Source of the DNA: Opitutaceae bacterium
GTDB taxonomy: Bacteria; Verrucomicrobiota; Verrucomicrobiia; Opitutales; Opitutaceae
DNA length: 64,000 nucleotides
Direction: 5' to 3'
Assembly (NCBI GenBank): GCA_028691845.1
Contig: JAQUYL010000006.1
Coordinates: forward strand, 83,522 to 147,521
In this document: in pieces, positions 40,936 through 50,477 of the stretch
Layout of the letters: each line of letters starts with the position of its first letter
Numbering within the stretch: the first letter of the stretch is position 1
The notes under the pieces: generated by a model
Seen by the model: only the letters and a program-made list of their open reading frames with translations
What the model was told of the DNA's origin: nothing
Database searches by the model: none
Translations under genes and position numbers: made by a program

Positions 40936-41936
40936 TCTTCGCCCGGCACGCCGCCCAGGATGCCGCTGTACCACAGGTCGCCGAGATTCGCCTCCTTCAT
41001 CAATTCCAGGAGATCCGGGCGGTCGGCCAGTCGCTCGAAGGTGGCAGTCCGCCCCTCCTTGTTGGCCAATACCACTTCCTCCGGATGGTCGCGGAAAAGA
41101 TCGAGCAGGTAGGGGGAATGCGTGGTGACGATCACCTGCACCGGCCCCCGGGGCTCTTCGAAATCCCGGGGATTGCTCAGCCGGTAAAGGGCATCGCGAA
41201 CCTCGCGCAAAAGGCGCGGATGGATGCCGCGATCCGCCTCCTCCAAGCACACGATGCTGGGCGGCTCGGGCGCGAAGGAAAGCGTAAGCACAGCCAGCAG
41301 ATTAAGCACGCCCTGGGAGAGGCTGTCGGCCGGAATCAGATCGCCGTATTGACTATCCTTCAGAATCAGCTCGACGTGGCCGGGCCCGGCCTCCCGGAAA
41401 CTGAGTTCGGCAAATTCCGGCATGATGCGCCGGAATTCCTCCACCAGGCGGACATAGGCCGCCGGCGTCTTCTCCCGGCGCGCGGCCAGAACGGCCGCCA
41501 GATTGCCGGCATTCGATGAAAGTTCGCCGCCCTCCTTCACTGCGGCCGGTGCCGCCATGGCATGATGATCGAACAGAAACGCCCGGATGCGACGCAGCCG
41601 CGACCGCAGATCCGCCCATTTGGCGTCGCCCGCCGGTCCCGACGGATGCTCAACCCGCAAAACGTCGCACACCATTTCGGCCACACAACGCATCCGCACG
41701 GTGAAGTCGGCGAACGGGGGCGAGAACTGGTAGTCGATTTCAGGACCACCCGCCCGCGCCGTCCGGCCCTCGCGGGGCTGATCCACCGACAACGCCAGGG
41801 TCCGTAAACTCAACAACGCCTGGATAAGGCTGGTCTTGCCGCTCCCATTGGGACCAATGATGAGGTTGAACGATTCCAGTCGCACAGCGGCGGAACGCAG
41901 CGCCTTGAAGTTCTTGAACCTGACTGCGGCAATCAT
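40932..41936 (-). CDS. AAA ATPase, OLD/RecF-like
   Basis: A 334-residue SMC/OLD-type ATPase: 'FKNFKALRSAAVRLESFNLIIGPNGSGKTSLIQALLSL' region holds the Walker A (GPNGSGKTS, about residues 28-36), 'SLSQGVLNLLAVLTL' is the ABC-like signature, 'SIVCLEEADRGIHPRLL' is Walker B, and 'VIVTTHSPYLLDLF' is the H-loop. There is no C-terminal TOPRIM domain; instead a separate TOPRIM-like protein overlaps the stop. This split architecture is like PARIS or a divided OLD nuclease. The start at 41936 (MIAAVRF) precedes the first strand; an in-frame extension to 42065 is unconserved. Confidence 0.85.
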   Translation of the reverse strand: MIAAVRFKNFKALRSAAVRLESFNLIIGPNGSGKTSLIQALLSLRTLALSVDQPREGRTARAGGPEIDYQFSPPFADFTVRMRCVAEMVCDVLRVEHPSGPAGDAKWADLRSRLRRIRAFLFDHHAMAAPAAVKEGGELSSNAGNLAAVLAARREKTPAAYVRLVEEFRRIMPEFAELSFREAGPGHVELILKDSQYGDLIPADSLSQGVLNLLAVLTLSFAPEPPSIVCLEEADRGIHPRLLREVRDALYRLSNPRDFEEPRGPVQVIVTTHSPYLLDLFRDHPEEVVLANKEGRTATFERLADRPDLLELMKEANLGDLWYSGILGGVPGEE

Positions 41937-42110
41937 GAGATTATAATGACGCAACACGGTGCAGGCTTCCAGCCCGCAAATGGCCACCGAGGCGGGATTT
42001 TCGGGCCAGGCAGGGCGAGGAAGCGCCGTGTCGGGGCAATAATGACGCCGGACCGACCCAAACATCCTGCGGCCCGGGTCTCAGAACAAACCGGAGGACC
42101 GGGCAAATCG

Positions 42111-44210
42111 CTAGTGTCCGTGGTTCGCCGCGGCGGCGGCCTTCGCCGCCTTGGCTGCCTCGACAACCTTCTTCTCGAGCTCGGCCGGCATTTCCTGGTA
42201 ATGGGTGAGTTTCTCGCTATGCAGGCCGCGGCCTCCCGTGAGCGAGCGCAGCACCGTGCCGTAATGGTAAAGCTCGGCGGCGGGCACCTCGGCGCGCACG
42301 ACCTGCAGCCGGCCGCTCGCGTCCATGCCGAGAATCTTGCCGCGCCGGCTCGAAAGATCTCCGACGACTTTGCCGAGGGAGTCCTCCGGCACCTTGATCT
42401 CAAGCTGGTGGATCGGTTCGAGCAGGCAGGGCCGCGCACTCACAAACGCCTCCTTGAAGGCGAAGTAGCCGGCGATCTGGAAGGCGATATCCTTCGAGTC
42501 CACCGGGTGCATCTTTCCGTCGTAGAAGTCGATTTTCACGTCAACCACGCGGTAACCCGCCAGAATGCCCTCGGTGCAAGCCGTCTGCACGCCCTTCTCC
42601 ACCGAAGGCACGAATACGCGGTCGACGTTCTGGCCGCTGAGAGACTCTTTGAATTCGATGCCGCTGTCGCGCGGGCCGGGGGCGATGCGCATCCACACCT
42701 CGGCGAACTGGCCGGCACCACCGGATTGCTTCTTGTGCCGGTATTTCGATTCGCCCTTGCCGCGGATCGTCTCGCGGAAGCGGATCTTGGGTTGCTCGAG
42801 TTCCACGGAAACCTTGTACCGCCGCTTCAGTCGCTCGATGAGCACTTCGAGATGAAGTTCGCCCTGCGCCGAGAGAATCGTCTGGTGCAGCTCGCTATCC
42901 ACATGGAACTCGAAAGCCTGGTCCTCCTCGTGCATCGCGGAGAGGCCGGCGGCCAGTTTGTCCTCCTCTCCGCGGACGGCGAGTTTGAGCGAGGCCTGCG
43001 TGTAGGGCGTGGGATAAGTGACCTTCGGCAGCTCCACGATGTGCTTGGCGCTGCACAACGTGTTGCCGGTATGCGTGTCCTTCAGTTTCACGGCGGCGCC
43101 GATGTCGCCAGCCGTAAGCCTGTCGACCTGGGTGCGGAGTTTGCCGTTGAGCCGGTAAAGCTGCCCGATGCGCTCCGTGATGCGCCGGCCGCTGTTGTAA
43201 AGATCCATGCCGGGGCGCACTTCACCCGAACACACCCGGAAGAGCGACAAATCGCCGCTCTGCTGGTCGGCGAGCGTCTTGAAAACAAAAGCAACCGGGT
43301 CGGTGCCCACCAGGCTGACGAGGCAGGGTGCGCCGGAATTGTCGACGCCCCCGACCGTCTGGCGATCCTCGGGCGAGGAACCGAACCTCGCGATGAAGTC
43401 GAGCAGCCGGCCCACCCCGATGTTCTGCTCGCCCGACGTGCAGAAAAGCGGAATGAACACCTGCTTTTGGACCGCGGGATGGATGCCGGTGCGCATCAAA
43501 TCCTCGGACAGCACGCCTTCATCGAAGAATTTCTGGAGCAGGGTGTCGTCGGTTTCCGCGATGTGCTCAATGAGTTCGCTGTGCAGCCGCTTGACCCGCT
43601 CTTCGTGCGCTCCGGTCGCCGGGATCTCGGTGTATTTGCCCGATTTGTCGCCAGCGTAGGTGACCACCTCGCTGCGCAGCACGTCGAGCACCTGGTTGAA
43701 GCCCGGGCCCGGGTTGACCGGTTCGCCCATCGGAAACACCTGCGCTCCAAACCGCTCGCGGATTTCCTCCACCAGCATGCCGAAGTCGATGTTCTCCTTA
43801 TCGAGCCCGGTCACGACAATGATCTTCGGAATGCCGAATTCTGATGCGTAGTCCCACATCATCTCCGTGCCCACGCCGATGCCGTGGTCGGCGCGAATCA
43901 CCACCAGCGCGAAGTCAACCACCCTCAAAGCGTTCAGCGATTCGCTCGCAAAATCCAGATAGCCCGGTGTGTCGATGAAATTGAGCCGCTTCCCCTGCCA
44001 TTCGCAACTGAGCGGCGTACCGTGTTCCGAGAATTGCCGCTGATGTTCGCCCACATGGTAGTCGGACACGGTCGAGCCCTGCTGAATGCTGCCCATGCGA
44101 TGAATGATGCCGCTGGTCATGAGCATGGCCTCAGTCAGCATTGTTTTGCCCGAGGTCGCATGTCCCACGACGGCGAAGTTTCGGATGTTAGCGGGGAGGT
44201 AACTGGTCAT
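42111..44210 (-). CDS. elongation factor G-like GTPase (EF-G2 type)
   Basis: A 699-residue translational GTPase with the five EF-G domains. The P-loop is 'VVGHATSGKTMLTEAML' in place of the canonical GHVDHGKT, G3 is 'FIDTPGYLDFASE', and the G4 base-recognition motif is 'TGLDKEN' instead of NKxD. Domain IV keeps 'KKQSGGAGQFAEVWMRI' and 'GYFAFKEAF'. These are marks of the EF-G2/EF-G-like paralogues, which lack full translocation or recycling roles and whose duties are unclear; it is unlikely to be the main EF-G. A GGAG ribosome site sits 8 bases before the ATG. The C-terminus is a Lys/Ala helix ending 'ANHGH'. Confidence 0.9.
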   Translation of the reverse strand: MTSYLPANIRNFAVVGHATSGKTMLTEAMLMTSGIIHRMGSIQQGSTVSDYHVGEHQRQFSEHGTPLSCEWQGKRLNFIDTPGYLDFASESLNALRVVDFALVVIRADHGIGVGTEMMWDYASEFGIPKIIVVTGLDKENIDFGMLVEEIRERFGAQVFPMGEPVNPGPGFNQVLDVLRSEVVTYAGDKSGKYTEIPATGAHEERVKRLHSELIEHIAETDDTLLQKFFDEGVLSEDLMRTGIHPAVQKQVFIPLFCTSGEQNIGVGRLLDFIARFGSSPEDRQTVGGVDNSGAPCLVSLVGTDPVAFVFKTLADQQSGDLSLFRVCSGEVRPGMDLYNSGRRITERIGQLYRLNGKLRTQVDRLTAGDIGAAVKLKDTHTGNTLCSAKHIVELPKVTYPTPYTQASLKLAVRGEEDKLAAGLSAMHEEDQAFEFHVDSELHQTILSAQGELHLEVLIERLKRRYKVSVELEQPKIRFRETIRGKGESKYRHKKQSGGAGQFAEVWMRIAPGPRDSGIEFKESLSGQNVDRVFVPSVEKGVQTACTEGILAGYRVVDVKIDFYDGKMHPVDSKDIAFQIAGYFAFKEAFVSARPCLLEPIHQLEIKVPEDSLGKVVGDLSSRRGKILGMDASGRLQVVRAEVPAAELYHYGTVLRSLTGGRGLHSEKLTHYQEMPAELEKKVVEAAKAAKAAAAANHGH

Positions 44211-44549
44211 AAAGATTTCTCCAAAGGGGATGGCACGCTAGAGGTTAAGAGTGCAGGAAGCGGCTTCACAGTGCAAAAACGAACGGGCCGGGGGAAGCCT
44301 GTTTTTTTGATCCGTCGATTTTGCCGGCAGGCACCAGTGGTTCTACCTAGGCAGTCAAGGCATCCTAATATGAAACTGCCTCTCGTGGCCGCCCTCCCCA
44401 CAGCCCGGCTCCTGCCGCTCACCGTGCGGCGCCGTAAAGCTGAAGGGCATCCGAGCACAGCGCGGTTCGCCAACGTGCGCCAATGGCCGCCGCCCGGCCG
44501 CAAACAAGATGCTGACGATTCGCCGGCGCAGGCCTCGAGTTCCCCTCAT
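44211..44549. other. 339-base intergenic region between gspF-like and EF-G2 genes
   Basis: No gene is supported. It covers the EF-G2 leader (ribosome site GGAG near 44220) and the downstream end of the pilus operon. No stem followed by a T-run was found behind the gspF-like gene. Confidence 0.4.
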
Positions 44550-45821
44550 CTACGATAGCATTTGCACGATGCGCACGATGGGCAGCAGGATCGCCACCAC
44601 AATCGTGCCGACGACGACGGCCAGCAGCACGATGATCACGGGCTCGATGAGCGACGTGAGACCGGCAACCGCGTTGTCCACCTCTTCGTCATATGTGTCG
44701 GCAATCTTGTCGAGCATTGCGGGCAGCCTGCCGGTGTGCTCGCCGACTTCGATCAGGCCGACCACCATCGGCGGAAAAATCCGCACGGAGTCCAACGGAT
44801 CGGCGACGGACCCGCCCTCCCTCACCCGGTCATGCACCAGCGTGAGCGCCTCCCGGATGCGGGTGTTGGCGATCGTTTCACGGGTGAGCAGCAGCGCCGG
44901 GAGAATGGGCACGCCGCTGGCGAGCAGGGTGCCGAGAGTGCGCGCCAAGCGGGTTGTCGCGCTCTTGAGCAGGAGGCCGCCGAACGGCGGCAGGCGGAGG
45001 AGTGCCAGATCAAACCACCGGGCCCCCGACCTGGTGCGGCGGATTCCACGAAACACCAGCCCGGCTGCCACTACCAGGCCGGCCGCGGCGAACCAGTGGC
45101 CTTGGATGAAGGCACTGAGGTCAAGCACCGACTGGGTAAGCGCCGGCAGCGGCGCTCCCCTGAGCAAGTCGTGAAAGATCTTCTGAAAAATCGGCACCAC
45201 AAAGACGAGCAATGCGACCAGAATGACCACCGCAAAGGTCAGCACGATGACCGGATAGACCATCGCCGCCCTGATCCTGCCCCGAAGGTGGAGGGCTTTC
45301 TCCTGGAACCGGGCGAGTCGCTCCAGCACGAGATCGAGTTTGCCGCTGGCCTCGCCGGCCCGGACCATGTTGAGAGCAAGGCGGTCAAAGACCCGCGGGT
45401 GCCTGGCCAGCGCGTCCGAGAGCGCACCGCCGGAGCGAATAGTCCCGGCGATCGTTTCGATGGTGTCCTTGAACGCGGGAGTGCGTTCCTGACGGGCAAG
45501 CAGCTCCAGCGCACGCAGCAACGGCAGGCCGGCCCGAAGCATGGTGGCGAGCTGGCGGGTAAACAAGGCGACAGCCCGTGGGCCTGCCACGGGACCAATG
45601 GGCATGTGCATCCAACGGCGGCGGAGCGAAGCCGGTGTGGCGGCCGGCGGGATGGCGACCGGCGTTCGGGGTCCCTCCATGGCCGTACTCCCGGTCAATT
45701 CGATAGGATACAAGCCCGCGGCTTTGAGATTTTGTACCGCCTGCCCGGCACTGGCAGCCTCCATTTCACCGCTTATATCCGAGCCTCGGGGATTGATGGC
45801 AGTGTAACTGAATTTAGGCAT
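44550..45821 (-). CDS. type II secretion / type IV pilus inner-membrane platform protein (GspF/PilC)
   Basis: A 423-residue polytopic membrane protein that anchors the assembly ATPase and pilin-handling machinery. It starts with the family N-terminus 'MPKFSYTAINPRGSDISGEMEAAS', has two GspF repeats with 'LATMLRAGLPLLRALELLARQ' and 'TLGTLLASGVPILPALLLTRETI' and the acidic 'IEVGEHTGRLPAMLDKIADTYDEEV', and three hydrophobic segments including the C-terminal 'LIEPVIIVLLAVVVGTIVVAILLPI'. It is the last gene of the six-gene minus-strand unit, 45 bases after an assembly ATPase. Confidence 0.95.
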   Translation of the reverse strand: MPKFSYTAINPRGSDISGEMEAASAGQAVQNLKAAGLYPIELTGSTAMEGPRTPVAIPPAATPASLRRRWMHMPIGPVAGPRAVALFTRQLATMLRAGLPLLRALELLARQERTPAFKDTIETIAGTIRSGGALSDALARHPRVFDRLALNMVRAGEASGKLDLVLERLARFQEKALHLRGRIRAAMVYPVIVLTFAVVILVALLVFVVPIFQKIFHDLLRGAPLPALTQSVLDLSAFIQGHWFAAAGLVVAAGLVFRGIRRTRSGARWFDLALLRLPPFGGLLLKSATTRLARTLGTLLASGVPILPALLLTRETIANTRIREALTLVHDRVREGGSVADPLDSVRIFPPMVVGLIEVGEHTGRLPAMLDKIADTYDEEVDNAVAGLTSLIEPVIIVLLAVVVGTIVVAILLPIVRIVQMLS

Positions 45822-45866
45822 GGCGGTAAGCGGACGTTCAATTCGGCTCCGGCGACCGCCTCCGGT

Positions 45867-47564
45867 TCAATAGGTGCATTTGAGGACTTCCTCGATCGTG
45901 GTCAGGCCGTCAAAAATTCCGCGCATCCCGGCCGCGCGCAGGGTGGTCATCCCTTCATTGAGCGCCTGCTGCCGGAGCACGGGTGCCGGCGCGCGTTGCA
46001 GGATGAGTTCGCGCTGCCGGTCGCTGAAGCGCATAAACTCGAACAGGCCCATCCGGCCCCTATAGCCGGACCGATGACAGGCGGCGCAGCCCTGGCCTCG
46101 GCTAAATGTCCGGTCCACCGCATCCGCCGGCGCGATCCCCAGTTGCCGCAGCAACGGTTCGTCGGGCGGGCAGTCGACGCGGCACGCCGGGCAGATGCGG
46201 CGCACGAGCCGTTGCGCCAGCACGGCCTCCAGCGTGGAGGCAATCAAGAACGGCTCGATGCCCAAATCGACGAGACGGGCCACCGCACCGGGCGCATCGT
46301 TGGTGTGCAGCGTGCTTAGCACGAGGTGACCGGTCAGGGCCGCCTGGATCGCGATCCGAGCCGTCTCGAGGTCACGGATCTCGCCGACCAGGATGATGTC
46401 GGGATCCTGCCTGAGAAAGGCGCGCAACGCTGAGGCGAAGGTGAGGCCGGCAGCACCATTGACCGCCACCTGCATGATGCCGTCGATCTCGTATTCAACG
46501 GGATCCTCCACCGTAAGGATTTTGACGGCGGTGTCATTCAACTCGCGCAGGCAACTGCAGAGCGTGGTAGTTTTGCCCGAGCCTGTGGGGCCCGTCACGA
46601 CGATGATGCCGGTGGGCCGGTGAATTGCCTCCTGCACCCCCGCCTGGATTTCCCCGGGCAGACTGAGCTGGCCAAGGTCGAGTTGCACCGCCGCTTGGTC
46701 CAGCACCCGCACGACCACGCTTTCGCCAAATTGCGTCGGCAGGGTGGACACGCGCAGGTCCACAGCGCGGCCAGCCACTGTGAGCCTGATGCGTCCATCC
46801 TGAGGCAGACGGCGCTCGGCGATGTTGAGATGGGCGAGCACCTTGAGGCGCGAGGTAACAGGCAACGCAAGGGCGCGGGGTGGCGGTGCCATTTCGTAGA
46901 GTGCTCCGTCGATGCGGTAGCGAATTCTGAATTCCTGCTCGAACGGCTCGAAATGCACGTCACTCGCCTGGTCGCGAATAGCCCGCGTCAGAACCAGGTT
47001 GACCAGTTTGATGATCGGAGTCTGCCCCGCCATCGCTTCGATGTCGGTCTCGGTCAGGTCCGCGGCGCCAGCCGGCCCGGAACCGGTTGCATCGATCTGC
47101 GCCAGCAGTTCATCCAGAGAGGTCTCCTCGCCGCCGTAGTGGGCATTGATCAGGACCTGCACCTTCGCGGGATCGGCAACGACCAGGCTCACCTCTCGCT
47201 CGAGCGCGAAAGTGAGATCGCTGACTGCGTGGCTGTCCAGCGGATCAACCGCCAGCAGCGCCAGCGCCGTCCTCTCCACCCGCCAGGGGGCGACGCCATA
47301 GGTGCGCGCCAGTCGTCCCTCCACCAGGGCGAGCCCCTCGGCTGGCAGACGGGCGGGCAATTCGGTGACATATTCGCAGCCCAGGTGCTCCGCCACCGCT
47401 CGCAGCAGGGTCGGCTGGTCGAGGAGACCGAGGTCCAGCACCAGGTCTGCCAGTGGTCTGCCAGTGAGATGGTGTTCCTCCCAGGCGATCCGCAGATGGT
47501 TCCCATCAAGGACACGCCGTTCGGCCAGCAGGTCGAATACCGCTTGATCGTGACCTTCAAACAT
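45867..47564 (-). CDS. GspE/PilB-type assembly ATPase
   Basis: A 565-residue hexameric ATPase. Residues 1-150 form the MshEN/T2SSE N-terminal domain; Walker A is GPTGSGKT at 325-332, Walker B '[10 protein letters not shown]' at 389-398, the His box '[15 protein letters not shown]' near 412, and the zinc cysteines are CPAC (458-461) and CAAC (493-496). It powers pilin extension or pseudopilus growth. A second, distinct GspE-type gene lies 1.1 kb upstream in the same operon, so one may serve a pilus and the other a secretion system. It is 36 bases downstream of pilT. Confidence 0.95.
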   Translation of the reverse strand: MFEGHDQAVFDLLAERRVLDGNHLRIAWEEHHLTGRPLADLVLDLGLLDQPTLLRAVAEHLGCEYVTELPARLPAEGLALVEGRLARTYGVAPWRVERTALALLAVDPLDSHAVSDLTFALEREVSLVVADPAKVQVLINAHYGGEETSLDELLAQIDATGSGPAGAADLTETDIEAMAGQTPIIKLVNLVLTRAIRDQASDVHFEPFEQEFRIRYRIDGALYEMAPPPRALALPVTSRLKVLAHLNIAERRLPQDGRIRLTVAGRAVDLRVSTLPTQFGESVVVRVLDQAAVQLDLGQLSLPGEIQAGVQEAIHRPTGIIVVTGPTGSGKTTTLCSCLRELNDTAVKILTVEDPVEYEIDGIMQVAVNGAAGLTFASALRAFLRQDPDIILVGEIRDLETARIAIQAALTGHLVLSTLHTNDAPGAVARLVDLGIEPFLIASTLEAVLAQRLVRRICPACRVDCPPDEPLLRQLGIAPADAVDRTFSRGQGCAACHRSGYRGRMGLFEFMRFSDRQRELILQRAPAPVLRQQALNEGMTTLRAAGMRGIFDGLTTIEEVLKCTY

Positions 47565-47600
47565 GGGCGACGGATCAGCCCGAGAACAGCGGTCGCCGGA

Positions 47601-48683
47601 TCAGAGTTCGCGGAGCTTGTACCCCATCGCGGTGAGTTTTTCCTTCATAATCAGGGGACGTTGCGCTTTCTCCACCGCTTCGTCCGGGTCGACCTTCCCC
47701 TGATTGACCAAGCTCATGAGGTGGGTGTCCAGGGAGATCATGCCGAGGTTCGCGCCTGTCTGGATGTCGGAGTCGATGCGGAAGGTCTTGTTATCGCGGA
47801 TCAGCGAGCCGATCGAGTCGGTCATTACCATGATCTCGTAGGCGGCAATGCGTCCGCCGCCGATCTTTTTGCAGAGCGCCTGGGAAATGACCGCCACGAT
47901 CGAAGTCGACAGCTGCATGCGGATCATCTCCTTCATGTTGGCCGGAAATGCGTCGACGATGCGATCGACCGTCTTGGCGGCACTGTTTGTGTGCAGGGTT
48001 CCGAAGACCATGTGGCCGGTCTCGGCGGCGCTGATGGCGGCCTCGATGGTCTCCAGGTCGCGCAACTCGCCGACGAGAATGACGTCGGGATCCTGGCGCA
48101 GCGCGCGGCGAATGGCCTCGGCAAAACTCGGCACGTCGCTGTGCACCTCGCGCTGGGTGACGACGCAGCGTTTATGCGGGTGGTAATACTCGATGGGATC
48201 CTCGATTGTGATGATGTGTCCGTCACGGTTTTCGTTGATGTAGTTGATCATCGAAGCCAACGTGGTGGACTTGCCCGAACCCGTCGGACCGGTTACGAGG
48301 ATAAGGCCGCGCGGGCGGAAAAGCAGATCCTTGATTTTGTCCGGCAGGCCAATGTCGCGCAGCCCGAACATCTGGTTGGGAATCTGGCGCAGCACCATGC
48401 CGTAATTGCCCTTGGCTTTGAGCACGCTCACGCGGAAGCGGGCCTTGTCGAGATAGGCAAAGCCGAAGTCGGTGCCTCCATTCAACTTCACGTTTTGAAC
48501 GTGCGTGTCGGGCGTGATGGACAGCATGAGCTTCTCCGTGTCCTGCGGCGTGAGCGGAGGGCCATCGATTGGAGTCATGTTGCCACGCAGGCGCAGCGTC
48601 GGCGGCTGATTGACTTGGAGATGCAGGTCTGAGCATTTTTGCTCCACGACCAGCTCGAGTAGATCACTCATTTCATAGCTCAT
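47601..48683 (-). CDS. pilT: twitching motility ATPase PilT
   Basis: A 360-residue retraction ATPase that depolymerises type IV pili. It lacks the long N-terminal domain of GspE and the zinc site, starting with the compact PAS-like fold ('[23 protein letters not shown]'). Walker A is GPTGSGKS at 132-139, Walker B is '[10 protein letters not shown]', and the His box is '[22 protein letters not shown]'. The PilT-specific '[11 protein letters not shown]' and late '[27 protein letters not shown]' are present. Its presence argues that the operon builds a retractile type IV pilus rather than only a secretion system. Confidence 0.97.
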   Translation of the reverse strand: MSYEMSDLLELVVEQKCSDLHLQVNQPPTLRLRGNMTPIDGPPLTPQDTEKLMLSITPDTHVQNVKLNGGTDFGFAYLDKARFRVSVLKAKGNYGMVLRQIPNQMFGLRDIGLPDKIKDLLFRPRGLILVTGPTGSGKSTTLASMINYINENRDGHIITIEDPIEYYHPHKRCVVTQREVHSDVPSFAEAIRRALRQDPDVILVGELRDLETIEAAISAAETGHMVFGTLHTNSAAKTVDRIVDAFPANMKEMIRMQLSTSIVAVISQALCKKIGGGRIAAYEIMVMTDSIGSLIRDNKTFRIDSDIQTGANLGMISLDTHLMSLVNQGKVDPDEAVEKAQRPLIMKEKLTAMGYKLREL

Positions 48684-48706
48684 GGCAGGAATGGAACGCA
48701 GGAGAT

Positions 48707-50476
48707 TTAATTGGAGTCACCCACGGTAAGAGAGACGACCTCCTCGAGGGTCGTGAGGCCGGCGATGACCTTGCTGATGCCATCTTCTCTCATAGTTCTC
48801 ATGCCGTGGCGCCGGGCACATTCGCGCAGATTTGAGGCTGCGGCACCAGCATAAATCATCTGCTGAATTTCCGCATCGACCAAAAAGATTTCAAAAAGGC
48901 CCGCCCGCCCGCGGTAGCCGGTGAATAGGCAGGAGAGGCAGCCCTGGCCCCGGGCGCAAGACGCCCCGGGCGACAGTGGCGGGATCGAGCCAAGGGGGCG
49001 CGATTCGATGGCGCCAGGCGGGCAGGGACGTTTACATTCGGGGCAGATGAGGCGGACCAGCCGCTGTGCCATCACTCCCCTCAACGAGGTGGCGACAAGA
49101 AACGACTTTACCCCGATGTCGACCAGGCGGGTCACGGCGCTGGGGGCGTCGTTCGTGTGCAGCGTGCTCAGGACGAGGTGGCCGGTCAGGGAGGCATTGA
49201 TCGCAATCTCGGCCGTCTCAAGATCACGAATTTCTCCGACCATGACGATGTTGGGCGCCTGCCGGAGCATGGCGCGAAGGGCCGCGGCGAACGTCATGCC
49301 GATGTCCGCCCGCACGGGCACCTGATTGATGCCGGGCAATTGGTATTCGACCGGATCCTCGACCGTGATGATCTTGCGGTCCGTATGGTTGAGGTGATGG
49401 AGGCAGGCGTAAAGCGTGGTCGTCTTGCCCGAGCCAGTTGGCCCAGTAACGAGCATCATGCCGTCCGGCATGGCGATGAGGCGTTCCACCCTGGCCTGAT
49501 CCTCGGGGAGAAAGCCGAGTTCGGTCAAACCGAGGCGCCCGCCTTCCTCCCGGTCGAGAAGGCGTAGGACGACACTCTCGCCCTGCGACGTCGGCAGGGT
49601 GGACACGCGGAGATCGAAGCTGCGCCCATCCAAGCGGATCATGATGCGGCCGTCCTGGGGGATGCGTTTCTCAGCGATGCTGATATTCGCCATAATTTTC
49701 AGGCGCGAAACAATGGCGCTCTGCAGGCGCTTCGGCGGATTCTCCACCTCGAGCAGCACCCCGTCGATGCGGTAGCGCAACCGCAGCCGCCTGGCCAGCG
49801 GCTCCAAGTGAATGTCGGAGGCGCGCCGCCGGATCGCATCGAGGATCAGAGAATGGACCAGCTTGATAATCGGCGCATCACCCTCCCCTTCCTCCCCTGC
49901 TTCGATTGTCCTGCCTTCCGGCCCGATCCCCCCTGCGTCTCCGGTCTCCGCACATCCGGCCAGCACGTCATCCAGATTAGCCGCCTCCGTCCCATAAAAA
50001 CGATCGATCGCGGCAGCAATGTCCTCCTCCGTCGCCACGCATGGTTCGATTGGACAGCCGGCAAAATGCGCCAGACTATCGAGAGTCTCGATGTCGAAGG
50101 GATTCGCCACGGCGACTTTCAGCGCGCCTTCCGGCGTTTTTTCGATGGGGAATATTTTGTGGCGCGAAACGAGCGGGCGCGGCACCATTCCGAGCGTCAC
50201 CCCGGCCACCCTGATGCCCCCGAGTTCAACGAAGGTCGTGCCAGACTCCGCGGCGAGCAGTTGCGCCAGCGCGCGCTGATCCAACCGGCCTTCTGCCAGC
50301 AGAATCTCCCTCGCCCGGGGGCCAGCCGACCCGGAGCCCGGGCTAGTGTTCAGGGTCTCCCGCCGCCGGGCCGCAGCCAGTTGCTCAGGCCGGAGCAAAC
50401 CGTGATCCACGGCCAGTTGCAGCACATAGTCATCGGCGGTCAGCACGGTGGGGTTCCCGGGCTGGCGTGCAGGCAC
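48707..50476 (-). CDS. GspE/PilB-type assembly ATPase
   Basis: A 589-residue ATPase: MshEN-type N-terminal domain (about 15-170), Walker A GPTGSGKT at 345-352, '[18 protein letters not shown]' Walker B, His box '[19 protein letters not shown]', and two zinc CxxC pairs (CPECKRPC and CLSC). The start codon is GTG at 50476, one base after the rho stop, implying coupled translation with rho. It is one of three GspE-type ATPases in the window and the most PilB-like of the operon by position next to pilT. Confidence 0.94.
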   Translation of the reverse strand: MPARQPGNPTVLTADDYVLQLAVDHGLLRPEQLAAARRRETLNTSPGSGSAGPRAREILLAEGRLDQRALAQLLAAESGTTFVELGGIRVAGVTLGMVPRPLVSRHKIFPIEKTPEGALKVAVANPFDIETLDSLAHFAGCPIEPCVATEEDIAAAIDRFYGTEAANLDDVLAGCAETGDAGGIGPEGRTIEAGEEGEGDAPIIKLVHSLILDAIRRRASDIHLEPLARRLRLRYRIDGVLLEVENPPKRLQSAIVSRLKIMANISIAEKRIPQDGRIMIRLDGRSFDLRVSTLPTSQGESVVLRLLDREEGGRLGLTELGFLPEDQARVERLIAMPDGMMLVTGPTGSGKTTTLYACLHHLNHTDRKIITVEDPVEYQLPGINQVPVRADIGMTFAAALRAMLRQAPNIVMVGEIRDLETAEIAINASLTGHLVLSTLHTNDAPSAVTRLVDIGVKSFLVATSLRGVMAQRLVRLICPECKRPCPPGAIESRPLGSIPPLSPGASCARGQGCLSCLFTGYRGRAGLFEIFLVDAEIQQMIYAGAAASNLRECARRHGMRTMREDGISKVIAGLTTLEEVVSLTVGDSN

Positions 50477-50477
50477 G

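Noticed and set aside
41940..41945. TATAAT three bases before the ATPase start, suggesting a leaderless mRNA
   Set aside because: There is no -35 match at 16-18 bases, and the distance to the ATG is too short for a normal start site.
41946..43844. 632-residue plus-strand open frame
   Set aside because: Antisense to the EF-G2 gene and the ATPase leader; it has no recognisable domain.
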